From Diogma glabrata (taxonomy: Eukaryota > Arthropoda > Insecta > Diptera > Cylindrotomidae): DNA of 64,000 nt. Below the pieces are notes generated by a model. That model had not been told where the DNA came from and did not search any database. It saw only the letters and a list, made by a program, of their open reading frames with translations. How positions within the stretch are numbered: position 1 is the first letter of the stretch; each line of letters begins with the position of its first letter. Shown here piece by piece: positions 32,381-41,450 of this stretch. A program made the translations under genes and the position numbers. The DNA is taken from NCBI GenBank assembly GCA_963693315.1, contig OY856186.1:285530492-285594491 (forward strand), given 5' to 3'.

Positions 32381-33560
32381 GTGCATTTCTTAGTATGTGT
32401 CTCAAATTCTGAGTTCCAATTCCTAAGTCTTAAGTCCTCAATCCAAAGTTTCAAACTCAAAGACCCAAGTTGAAAACTTCAAACCTTTAGTCCTAAGTCA
32501 TATTTTCCAAATCTCAAGCATAAGGTTCCAAGCCTTAAGTTTAAGCACCCAAGTCCTTAGTTATGAAATTTTATATTCTGATTCTTAAGTTCAAAGTATC
32601 ATGTTGCAAGAACTTTTTTCCAAGCCTAAATTTCCAGTTTTGAGCCTCAAAGCGACGCTTTAAGGTCGAACCTGACTACAATCAAATTAAATCTGTGTTC
32701 CTGAATCCTTGGATTTAAATTTCCTCTATAATTTCTCAAGTAGAAATTAGCTCATTCTAGGCCTCAGGGTAGTCTTCAGTACCTTACCTTACAAGTTTCT
32801 ATTCCCAAATTAATCGTTACAAATCTTAGGTTTTAAGTTTGAATCTATAACACCCAAACATTATACCATTCTGCATAATTTCTGTTACAAATTAATTTTA
32901 ATTCATTTCATTTGACATTTCCAATCTAAAGTCTACAGTACCAATCTGCAGTTATCAAATCTTGAATCGTAATCCCAAAATTCAAACCCCAAATTGTTAT
33001 TTCTAAATCACAAAGAACACGTTTAAAAAGTCTACTACAATGTTCTAAGTTTTAGGTGTCAAGAACAAAAAAGAAGCTCTTATGTTTCGAATACCAAATC
33101 AAAGGTCTCAAGTCCAAAGCTCACCAAATTCCAAACTCCAAAAGTTTAAGTTTCAAATGTCAACGTTAGAGCTGACTGTCCAAAGTTCAAGGCTTGAAGT
33201 TTCTAGTCCCAACTCGTATGTCTCTAGTTTCAAATCTCAAGTCCCAAAACTCATGCTTGCAGCTACAATTTCCTACGGTAATTTTAAAGTCTAAATTCTA
33301 TAATTCTCAAAGCAACAAGTTTAACCTTTAAAGTTTCAAGTATTTAGTCTAATCTTTTGAGTTTTATTCCCTTATATCCAAGTTCCTATTCACAAGCCTC
33401 AAGTTTTGAAAGATAAAAACCTATGTACCATTTTTCAATATAATCCAATAAAAATTACACTAATTACACTAAATCTCAAGTCCAAGTCTGCCTCGCATGC
33501 TTGTAGCTTAATTTACCAAGTTCACCCTACACTTTTAAGATCTGACTTCTATAGGCATGA
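32380..33560. repeat. Low-complexity tract of degenerate 'tcaagt' words
   Basis: For over 1 kb the plus strand is dominated by variants of 'ccaagtc', 'tcaaag' and 'tttcaagt' at a spacing of about seven to fifteen bases, unlike the AT-rich flanks. It looks like an old, decayed short-unit satellite. Small open frames across it (for example 33082-33294, rich in Ser/Gln/Lys) are by-products. Confidence 0.65.
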
Positions 33561-34800
33561 ATGATCCAAAGCTTTTTATAAATCAAAAATTATATAGAAT
33601 CATTCTGAGAAATGTCGTTTCTCATTTCTATTCATACGGTTCGAATAGAGAAAAATTTTCTGTTTTCCCAACCTAATAAATCTCCAAAGTCGTTATGTTT
33701 GTTTTGCCTCAACTCAAACTTGAAAAAAATTGTCCTAAATAATTCATTAAATAAAAGTTTATGCTCTCAAAAGTTTATTGACTTCAGTTCAACCATAATT
33801 CTAGTAACAACAAAAACAAACTTTAATTAAAACTTTTTATAATTTGTTGGTTTCTTTTTCACATTTATATAGTTTCGTTTTCAATTATAACTTTAGTCCT
33901 TTGTACGAATAAAATCACCTTCATTATATAAAAACCTGAAGAAGTAATTACAAAAAAAAAATATTGAAAAAATCGAGATACAACTTAACACAGAAATGTT
34001 ACGAATTACTTACATTTCTTTCTTCTATATTTTCCTATTCATCTCGAATTTGTCATTGAATTAAAAATATGAAACTCATTAAAGCGTTATTTAATTTTTG
34101 TAAGTGGAACGTATGTATGTCTATGAACTTCTTTGCTCTAAATATTTTTTCTAGGATAAAGCACGGAAACAAGGAAAAGTGTTTTTATTTCATAATACAT
34201 TTGAATCATTTGCTATTAAGAACTTTAAGATGATTGCACGTTTTATAGAAATTGTAAAGAGCTTTTGAGAGTTCGCTATTAATCTGGATTTTGTAAAACC
34301 ATTTATGTATGAAAATTCACTGAGTCAAAATGTATTTCAAATAACAATAGCAACTTGCAGAAGAATAAAAATTTTTACAAACATAAAATTACATTAGGAG
34401 ATTTTTTTGATACCTGTCAAATTTGTGTTATTTGTCTGAACGGACGAATCGAATACTAAAATCATGCCAAAAATTTCTAAATCTTGAGTCGCTTTTTCAG
34501 TTGCGTTCGTTTTTTCATTTGTCTCTCATACAGTTATTTGTTTTGAATTTTCAGTTGGTTAAAGATTTGAAGAACAATGTTGATGCTATCTGCATTTCGA
34601 TCTAATCAAATGATCCCCACCTACAGTGAATGAGTTAGATTGAATTACAGACTGTTGTTCAATCTAACTCATACCCCGTCGGTTAACTTCTTTCATTAGT
34701 TTCTATTAATTTACATTTATGTAAAATTCAAACTTACGTTACATAATTCTGACAAAAGGATTAATATCAAACCAAAAATATTATGTGAAATTGCTATGGC
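33561..34800. other. No gene seen; one 15-bp-stem hairpin
   Basis: 'atgagttagattgaa' at 34630-34644 is exactly inverted at 34659-34673 with a 14-base loop. Otherwise AT-rich. Confidence 0.55.
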
Positions 34801-34809
34801 AATGTTTTG

Positions 34810-34990
34810 GATTCTCCATTTTCATGGATTATTTTCAGTAGTAATAACCCAAGGACATTGATAATTGTTCGAAAAAAATTTATAACAGATTTCGAAAGCT
34901 TGTTGCTTGGAAACAAGCATATAAGCAACAAGCTTTAGAAAGTTGTTATAAAATGTTTGAGCATTTATCAATGTTCGAAGGTTATTCGAA
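34810..34990 (+). repeat. Flanking repeat with foldback, left of the second tyrosine recombinase
   Basis: Contains 'aaggacattgataattgttc', then an inverted pair ('ataacagatttcgaaagctt' against 'aagctttagaaagttgttat'). A related repeat in the same orientation is at 36230-36420. Confidence 0.55.
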
Positions 34991-35155
34991 TAGAAAATTT
35001 TTTGCTAATTATAGAAAAAATACAGAGCAAAAACAATTTATTTAGAGGTGCAATTAAAAAAGGAACAATTAGAAAAGTTTAATAAAGATCCAGACGTGTT
35101 AGTTTCTATAACTGATGAAGATGTATTTCCACTACGCATGTTGTTAATAATTTGA

Positions 35156-36074
35156 TTATTTTTGATGTTCTTCGTCAATATTCAAGTAGGGTTTTATTGA
35201 GTTGGCATTGTTGTGACCCGTAATTTATAAGCTCTATTTTTTATAAGCTCTTGCTCTTGTACACCACTTTTGGCCAATCGACTAACCGCGGTCGATCTAT
35301 TGGAGTGATTATTAAGTTTTTCTCTTGGTATTCAAGCCAATCGCTTTGGCAGACGATTTTGTCCGATTTTGTATCATATTTTTTCCAATGGGCATATTAT
35401 CATACCAGTGATCATTTTCGGATTTCCAGTGACGATTTGTTCTTAGAAATAATCTGTTGGTGTTAATATTTGGGGCCCTTTTTGACATCAATTTTTTAAA
35501 TAATCTGACAAGGCAAACGTTGCTGTCGTTGTTTTCTATTAAAAATTTGCTTTCAGTACACATTCTTGAACCACCTTCGCAAGTCTTGCTGAAAACAGGG
35601 TTATATTCAACTCGATTTGTTACAGAACCATCGTTGTTTGATTCGATACAAAAAAAGTCAGTCAAGCAAGCAGCAGCTTCCCCACCTCGCCAAGCTAATT
35701 CTACCGCGGCTATATGATAGAATTTCCGTTGCAGCCCTTCAGGGGTATTTTCATTCCATAAATTTATCATTTTCGTTATTTTTACGGAACTTAATGCTGC
35801 CCTTTTACATGGATCTGACTGTCGTTTTCGTCGTTTAGAATCGCGGGCAGCTCGCGCTTGTTGAAATACAACACTTTTGAATGTGTCAATAATAACTTTC
35901 ATTTCTTTATAATATTTTTGTTGTAACAGCTTACTTGTTAGGTTCCACATGGTTTTGACCGTAGCTTTTTTTAAACTCTGTACCATCTTTTCTTCTTATG
36001 TCCACAGCCCAATCCTTTAAAATCGACGCCAATTCTTCTGCCGTCCGATCAGTATTACAACCAAATCGTGACAT
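35156..36074 (-). pseudogene. Crypton-like (DUF3504-type) tyrosine recombinase, frame-broken
   Basis: From the ATG at 36074: 'MSRFGCNTDRTAEELASILK' and 'DWAVDIRRKDGTE', a frameshift near 35965, then 'FKSVVFQQARAARDSKRRKR' and 'EGLQRKFYHIAAVELAWRGG', the region holding the first catalytic Arg. Next come 'NRHWKSENDHWYDNMPIGKN', another frame break near 35312, and the 'TNHSNRSTAVSRLAKSG' His-x-x-Arg box. A tandem 17-bp-type duplication near 35230-35250 follows. Then 'TGHNNANSIKPYLNIDEE' contains the second His and the nucleophile Tyr. The order matches the DUF3504/KIAA1958-like Crypton-derived family. At least three breaks make it a pseudogene. It is only distantly like the recombinase at 15636. 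Confidence 0.8.
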
Positions 36075-36229
36075 TTTGAAATATTGAATATTTGAAAGGT
36101 TAAAATCGAAATAAATAAATATGTGTCCATGGCAACATGATAGAGTGAAAACAGTCCATGGGATCTGTTTTTAGTATAATGTTGTACTGATTGGTTGTGT
36201 TCAATCAGATGACTTCAAATTAATTGATT

Positions 36230-36420
36230 TCATTTCAATTTTCAGTTGTAATTTCCTAAGGACGGTGATAATTCGAAATAATTTTTTGCCAAACATTTCG
36301 AAAGCAAGTATATTCTCGTACCACTTGCTTGAGGAATTTTTCAAAAAATTATGAGAATTTATCAACGAACGAGGAGAATTCGTTTGGAAAACTTTTTGCC
36401 ATTTTTCATTTCTTTATATA
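36230..36420 (+). repeat. Flanking repeat with foldback, right of the second tyrosine recombinase
   Basis: 'aaggacggtgataattcgaa' repeats the left flank's wording. An inverted pair 'cgaaagcaag' / 'cttgcttgag' and arms 'tgataattcg'/'gagaatttatca' form a foldback. Together the two repeats may mark the ends of the recombinase element. Confidence 0.5.
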
Positions 36421-36735
36421 TTTTTTATGAATACGTTGGCCTGTTACCTGTTACTGTTACCTATTCTTACTCTTCTCTGTGTTTATTTTATTTAGATTTG
36501 AGGATATAAATTATGTATAAATAAATAGTATATATAGAAGACGTCCGATATAGAAGAATGATATAAATGGTACATTTTTAACAGCAAAAAAATCGATTAC
36601 TTTTGGAAAATTTAAATTTTATGAGTGAGAGTAAGTGAGAGTAAGTAATTTTGAGTGAGAGTAAGTAATTTTTTTTTTGTGACGAGCAAGTTTTTATACA
36701 ATGAAGTATATTTATTCAGAATTCAAAGAGTAAGT
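36421..36735. other. No gene seen
   Basis: Short 'gagtgagagtaagt' repeats near 36622-36668. Confidence 0.45.
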
Positions 36736-36739
36736 CTTA

Positions 36740-37175
36740 TACAATAGTACATTATGATGCTAGGACGTAAAGATTTTGGACGCACAAAGATGTGGAGTTT
36801 GAAAATCGAGGCGCTAGCCGAGATTTGCACCCACATTAAGTCCAAAATAGATTACGTCCGTGCATCATATACTATTTTTTTATTCGCCGCAAGCAAAATA
36901 TTTAAAAAAAAAATGTTTTATTCTAAATTAAAATTATAAATTTGCATAAATTTTGAAATAAAAATATGTGGAACAAACAAAACCTTTGACAAAATATTTG
37001 TTATTTTCTCCATATTGTATAACCATATTGTATAACCATGACAACAAATGATAACAACTATTTTAATTGGATTATGAAATTTTGAATTTAAGGGTTGCTT
37101 TGATTAAAATTTCTGTTTTTTATAGAATTTAAACAAATACAAATGTTTTTTACTTTTTAGGACAACAAAACATAT
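36740..37175. repeat. Foldback repeat family, copy 1
   Basis: A ~133-bp palindrome (36744-36876) centres on 'ggcgctagcc'. Its arms include 'atgatgctaggacgtaa' / 'ttacgtccgtgcatcat' and 'attttgga'/'tccaaaat'. About 300 bp of shared AT-rich sequence follow ('aatatgtggaacaa', 'gacaacaaatgataacaac'). The second copy is at 58551-58998. The Gypsy at 37176 inserted in this copy's right part. Confidence 0.85.
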
Positions 37176-37801
37176 TGTAACGACTCTTCGTTGGTTCTTT
37201 TCGATAATTGAGCAAATACGACAGTAAAAAGACAGATCTTTAGTTAACAGAATCTCAAACTTTATTTGTCATCAAATTACAGCAGCTTCCGTTTTTCCTT
37301 ACAATAAATTCCAGGGTCTCCAATTTATGTACGATAAACTTCACCGCTTTTCCACAATTTGAATCAACAATATTCGGAATCGTAAAATCTGTATTTACTA
37401 TTCCACAAAGTTCCAATTCTTTCACTATTAGTACCCAGGCTCAAGTACCACCGATTATTCCTTATACTTTCGAATATTTGTAAAACACTTTTAATTGCAA
37501 AATTAAAACTGACTATCTGATATTTTGTTCGCTTATTTATATTCAAAAACAAATAAGCAGAAACGTCTGGTAACTCAGTTTTTGTTGCCAGTGTATTTTC
37601 TAGAAACAATAGGTCACACCTCCTTTTAATTCATTAATGTAAAAATTTAATTTACATTAATTTATGCAACTTGTATTAGTTAAAGGGAGCTAACTTTTAA
37701 TTCATCTTTGCCATAGTCTGAATGTAGAAAACATTTAGGCGGAACGTATTGGTTATTTATGATTAAATTAAGTTAACCCATTCTGGACGAAGTTTATTAC
37801 A
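37176..37801 (-). repeat. 3' LTR (element on minus strand)
   Basis: 626 bp. Carries 39 bp ('tattcggaatcgtaaaatct' and following, near 37370-37410) absent from the other LTR. A minus-strand frame at 37364-37609 inside it also appears in the other LTR and is not a gene. Confidence 0.92.
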
Positions 37802-37816
37802 CTGCCCTCCATTTAG
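37802..37816 (-). promoter_or_regulatory. Polypurine tract
   Basis: On the minus strand 'taaatggagggcag' precedes the 3' LTR directly. Confidence 0.6.
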
Positions 37817-39789
37817 TTTTGTTCGTCCCGAACAATATCAGCTATTGCAATGGTACTGTTACCTTGGTACGGTTCCAACCTTTGCAGATGTATCACTTTC
37901 ATCTTGGTACGGGGTCCCTTTTGGATGCGGTAGATAACATCATTAATTCGTTTGATTATTTTATATGGACCTTCCCAATCTGGCTGCAGCTTGGGTGATC
38001 TTCCCTTAGTTCTCCTGGGGTTGTGTAGCCATACCAATTCTCCTTCTTGAAAACCGCCACTATTTGCATTTATGTCGTACCTGGTTTTCATTTTGTCACT
38101 GGCAATCTTAATGTGGTCTCGAACCTGCTGATGGATTTTATTCATCTTCTCCCTTAGTTGTCCCACATAATCTGTTTTCGTGGATACCAGGCCTCCAGGG
38201 ATGCCGAACTTAATGTCACTAGGAAGATGTAGTTCTCTCCCGAACATGATATTCGCTGGCGTTTCACATGTCGTATCGTGCACTGCGCTACGATAGGGCA
38301 TCAAGAATAACGGAAGATCCTTATCCCAACTTCTTTGGTTGGCTTCTACTACCTTTGACAGATGTTCTTCCATGGTTCGGTTGAATCGTTCTACCATGCC
38401 ATCCGATTGTGGGTTCGTAGGTGTAGTTCGTGTTTTTCTAATGCCGAGTGTTCTGCACAGCTCTTCCATCAGTTGAGATTCGAAATTCCTTCCCTGGTCG
38501 GTATGCAACTCGAGTGGTGTTCCATATCTGCAAACCCATTCATTGACTATTGTTTCCGCGACTGTAACTGCTTCCTGGTTCGGTATTGCATAGGCTTCCG
38601 GCCATTTTGTAAAGTAATCAATGACCACCATGATGTATTTGTTACCTTCTGTAGTTTCCGGAAATGGCCCCGCGCTGTCTATAGCAATTCTCTCCATTGG
38701 GGCTCCCACATTGTACTGCTGCATCTCTCCTCGAGTTCTAGTTTTTGGTCCTTTGCTCGCCGCACAAGTATCACATCGCCGACACCATTGCTCTACGTCG
38801 GTTCGATACCTTACCCAATAAAACCTCTCCCTTACTTTAGCCAAGGTTTTATTGACTCCCAGGTGTCCTCCAGAAATACTTCCATGCAGCTTTCCCAGTA
38901 CCTCTTCTACTCGACTTGATGGCAACACCAGTTGCTCCAACACTTTCTTTCCATCAGCGGACTCCCATTTTCTTTTTAGCATCCCGTTGTCCATAAATAG
39001 TGAGTCCCATTGCGCCCAGTAGCATTTCACCTCCGTACTTAAAGGTGCGACCTCTTTCCACTCCGGTCGCCTTCCCTCAGTTTTCCATTTCAATATTGGA
39101 GCCATAGCTGGATCCTTTTGCTGCTCTCTTTTCATTGCCTCGGTACACCAATCGTCAGGAGTTTGGAACTTAATTTGCTTCACTGTCATTGCCTCTTTTC
39201 TCTCAGTCCTGCTAGATGACTTGCACTCCTCAACACAGGGTCTTCTTGAAAGATCTTCAGCGTTACAATGTTTCCTTCTCTTCCGGTGTTCAACGCGGCA
39301 ATCTCCTTCCTTTTTGACATCCACTTGCTTGTTTGAAAGGTTCATCATCTGGACTGGAACTACTCCTTCTTTTGCTGCTTTTAGTGTTTTGCATTCCCTT
39401 TGTATCCTTTTCTTACGGTGTCCAACGCGGAAATCTCCTGCCTTTTTGACATCCACTTGCTTGTTTGAGAGGTTCATCGTCTGGACTGGAACTACTCCTT
39501 CTTTTGCAGCTATTAGTGTTTTGCATTCCTGTCTAATGTGCCCTAACTGTCCAAAATTCCAGCATCTCACTCTGCTAGATCTTCTTCGTTGATTTCGTTC
39601 AGGTTTATCTTCCAAACTTTTGACACGCTTGATCACTTCATCAAGCGCTGCTTTCAGTGGTTCTTTAGCAACTTCGATCTTACGTACTCTATCTGAGCCA
39701 AGCGCTCTTTTTCCAGCTTCCATTTGTAAGGCCAATGCTAAGACTTCCGCAGGTAGTTTCTTCCCGCTTAGATACAACTGATTTCTCAT
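37813..39789 (-). CDS. Gag C-terminus with zinc knuckle fused to integrase
   Basis: This 658-residue open frame starts in Gag ('LPAEVLALALQMEAGKRALG') and reaches a zinc knuckle reading 'CWNFGQLGHIRQEC', where the second Cys is Phe. A 45-residue stretch ('ECKTLIAAKEGVVPVQTMNL' onward) is then present twice in tandem. The frame passes straight to the end of RNase H ('AEDLSRRPC') and the complete integrase. That has the HHCC zinc domain ('HGSISGGHLGVNKT', 'CRRCDTC') and the catalytic residues in 'IAIDSAGPFPE', 'LHTDQGRNFES' and 'NPQSDGMVERFNRT', DD35E type. The GPY-type end is 'QPDWEGPYKIIKRIND'. Protease, RT and most of RNase H are gone, yet no stop interrupts. The ATG at 39789 overlaps the Gag stop, but Gag-like reading continues upstream in this frame, so a Gag frameshift near 39845 is the likelier cause than a real start. 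Confidence 0.88.
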   Translation of the reverse strand: MRNQLYLSGKKLPAEVLALALQMEAGKRALGSDRVRKIEVAKEPLKAALDEVIKRVKSLEDKPERNQRRRSSRVRCWNFGQLGHIRQECKTLIAAKEGVVPVQTMNLSNKQVDVKKAGDFRVGHRKKRIQRECKTLKAAKEGVVPVQMMNLSNKQVDVKKEGDCRVEHRKRRKHCNAEDLSRRPCVEECKSSSRTERKEAMTVKQIKFQTPDDWCTEAMKREQQKDPAMAPILKWKTEGRRPEWKEVAPLSTEVKCYWAQWDSLFMDNGMLKRKWESADGKKVLEQLVLPSSRVEEVLGKLHGSISGGHLGVNKTLAKVRERFYWVRYRTDVEQWCRRCDTCAASKGPKTRTRGEMQQYNVGAPMERIAIDSAGPFPETTEGNKYIMVVIDYFTKWPEAYAIPNQEAVTVAETIVNEWVCRYGTPLELHTDQGRNFESQLMEELCRTLGIRKTRTTPTNPQSDGMVERFNRTMEEHLSKVVEANQRSWDKDLPLFLMPYRSAVHDTTCETPANIMFGRELHLPSDIKFGIPGGLVSTKTDYVGQLREKMNKIHQQVRDHIKIASDKMKTRYDINANSGGFQEGELVWLHNPRRTKGRSPKLQPDWEGPYKIIKRINDVIYRIQKGPRTKMKVIHLQRLEPYQGNSTIAIADIVRDEQN

Positions 39790-40772
39790 TTGTACATCTC
39801 GAAGAGCATTGATGAATGTATCAGCTGCCAGTCTCTGTGTTCAGCGTTATAGTTCGGAGATGACAGACTAACCAGTCTCACAATGTCAGCCTCCAATTCT
39901 TGCAAAGTTTCGCTAACACCTTGTTTTCGTGTTCTGAGCTGCATGCGATGGAGAGCTTGCATATGACTTTCCCCATATCTTATCTCTAAGGCCTCCATTA
40001 TCTTGCAGTAATCAAGCTCTGTCACTGATAGTGTCTGCAAAATTTCAGCAGCAAGTCCCTTCAATGCCAATATAAGCGCATTTGCTTTTTGCTGGTGATC
40101 AACCCCAGTTGTTGCTATCTCAAATTGCATTTTAAATATCTGATACGATGTAGATCCATCAAATGCGGGTATTTTCACTCTAGCTGGAGCTGAACTAGTT
40201 GATGGATTGATCGTGTTACCTGACTTCCCTTGTGCTATTTCTTGGCGTAATTCACTCGAGAGATTGCGTAGTTTCTCTTCATGTTCTTCGGTAACTTTCC
40301 GCAGCTCCCTTTCCATGTTGTTGATTTTGACCTCTGCACTGGATATACGTGACTCGATTACTTCACGTAGACTTTCTTGCTTTTCCATCATATCAGCAAA
40401 CTGTTGTCGTTGCTCGTTTCCTTGTTTGGCCATCATATCAGCAAGTTGTTGTTGTTGATCTACTTTTTGTTGGGCCATCAGGTCAGCAAGTTGTCGTTGT
40501 TGATCTAGTTTTTGTTCTGCTGCCAGTTTCTCTTGTCGGGCCATCATTTCTTTCATCAACACCATCATCGGATCAATTGCTGAGGCATTCTGAATCGGAA
40601 CTTCCTCCGGCTCTATTTCTATGACCTCTGTATTTTGGCCTGCTTCTTCTAAAACTTTACGCAGCCGGAATGCAAGTTCTGCCTTTGTTCCATGGATTGG
40701 AGCATTCCTTTTCTTCAACTCATCCTTCAGCTGGGTCTGGCTGAGATCACTAATATTTACTGTCTTGACCAT
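39786..40772 (-). CDS. Gag with N-terminal SAP-like motif
   Basis: The best start is ATG at 40772, just inside the leader; the frame also reads back into the LTR, which is not meaningful. Residues 1-45 contain 'LSQTQLKDELKKRNAPIHGT', a SAP-like DNA-binding motif. Residues 70-190 are a long Gln/Glu/Lys-rich coiled coil with repeated 'MA.Q..DQQQQLADMM' units. The capsid-like region follows ('ARVKIPAFDGSTSYQIFKMQ', 'GVSETLQELEADIVRLV'). The frame shifts near 39845, and the rest of Gag, including the zinc knuckle, lies in the next frame. Role: particle formation and RNA binding. Confidence 0.82.
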   Translation of the reverse strand: MVKTVNISDLSQTQLKDELKKRNAPIHGTKAELAFRLRKVLEEAGQNTEVIEIEPEEVPIQNASAIDPMMVLMKEMMARQEKLAAEQKLDQQRQLADLMAQQKVDQQQQLADMMAKQGNEQRQQFADMMEKQESLREVIESRISSAEVKINNMERELRKVTEEHEEKLRNLSSELRQEIAQGKSGNTINPSTSSAPARVKIPAFDGSTSYQIFKMQFEIATTGVDHQQKANALILALKGLAAEILQTLSVTELDYCKIMEALEIRYGESHMQALHRMQLRTRKQGVSETLQELEADIVRLVSLSSPNYNAEHRDWQLIHSSMLFEMYK

Positions 40773-40783
40773 TGTTTCAATAA

Positions 40784-40801
40784 TCCCACTTCTGACACCA
40801 C
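40784..40801 (-). promoter_or_regulatory. Primer-binding site
   Basis: 'gtggtgtcagaagtggga' on the minus strand lies directly after the 5' LTR. tRNA not assigned. Confidence 0.6.
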
Positions 40802-41388
40802 TGTAACGACTCTTCGTTGGTTCTTTTCGATAATTGAGCAAATACGACAGTAAAAAGACAGATCTTTAGTTAACAGAATCTCAAACTTTATTTGTCATCA
40901 AATTACAGCAGCTTCCGTTTTTCCTTACAATAAATTCCAGGGTCTCCAATTTATGTACGATAAACTTCACCGCTTTTCCACAATTTGAATCAACAAGTTC
41001 CAATTCTTTCACTATTAGTACCCAGGCTCAAGTACCACCGATTATTCCTTATACTTTCGAATATTTGTAAAACACTTTTAATTGCAAAATTAAAACTGAC
41101 TATCTGATATTTTGTTCGCTTATTTATATTCAAAAACAAATAAGCAGAAACGTCTGGTAACTCAGTTTTTGTTGCCAGTGTATTTTCTAGAAACAATAGG
41201 TCACACCTCCTTTTAATTCATTAATGTAAAAATTTAATTTACATTAATTTATGCAACTTGTATTAGTTAAAGGGAGCTAACTTTTAATTCATCTTTGCCA
41301 TAGTCTGAATGTAGAAAACATTTAGGCGGAACGTATTGGTTATTTATGATTAAATTAAGTTAACCCATTCTGGACGAAGTTTATTACA
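40802..41388 (-). repeat. 5' LTR (element on minus strand)
   Basis: 587 bp; otherwise nearly identical to the other LTR, without its 39-bp segment. On the minus strand it starts 'tgtaataaacttcgtcc'. Confidence 0.92.
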
Positions 41389-41450
41389 ATATGATTAAAA
41401 ATTGATACAATCGTTTGATAAAGGTTTCGACAAAAAAAAACAAAGGTTCT

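Larger units (their letters stand above)
37176..41388 (-). mobile_element. Ty3/Gypsy retrotransposon lacking protease, RT and RNase H
   Basis: LTRs at 37176-37801 and 40802-41388 start 'tgtaacgactc' and end 'gtttattaca' on the plus strand. The tetramer 'atat' flanks both outer sides (37172-37175 and 41389-41392). The coding strand is minus: gag first (40772 down), then a long frame with the zinc knuckle fused to integrase (to 37813). The LTRs differ mainly by a 39-bp segment missing from the right copy. The internal deletion removed everything between the knuckle and the end of RNase H, so the element could move only with help from another. Confidence 0.93.

Noticed and set aside
33082..33294. 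Ser/Gln/Lys-rich plus frame
   Set aside because: By-product of the 'caagt' low-complexity tract.
37364..37609. Minus frame of 81 codons, also at 40990-41196
   Set aside because: Both lie within the LTRs and are the same repeated sequence; no protein family.
39786..39789. Programmed ATGA stop-start coupling between Gag and the next frame
   Set aside because: The downstream frame already reads as Gag before its ATG, so a Gag frameshift mutation near 39845 explains the overlap better.
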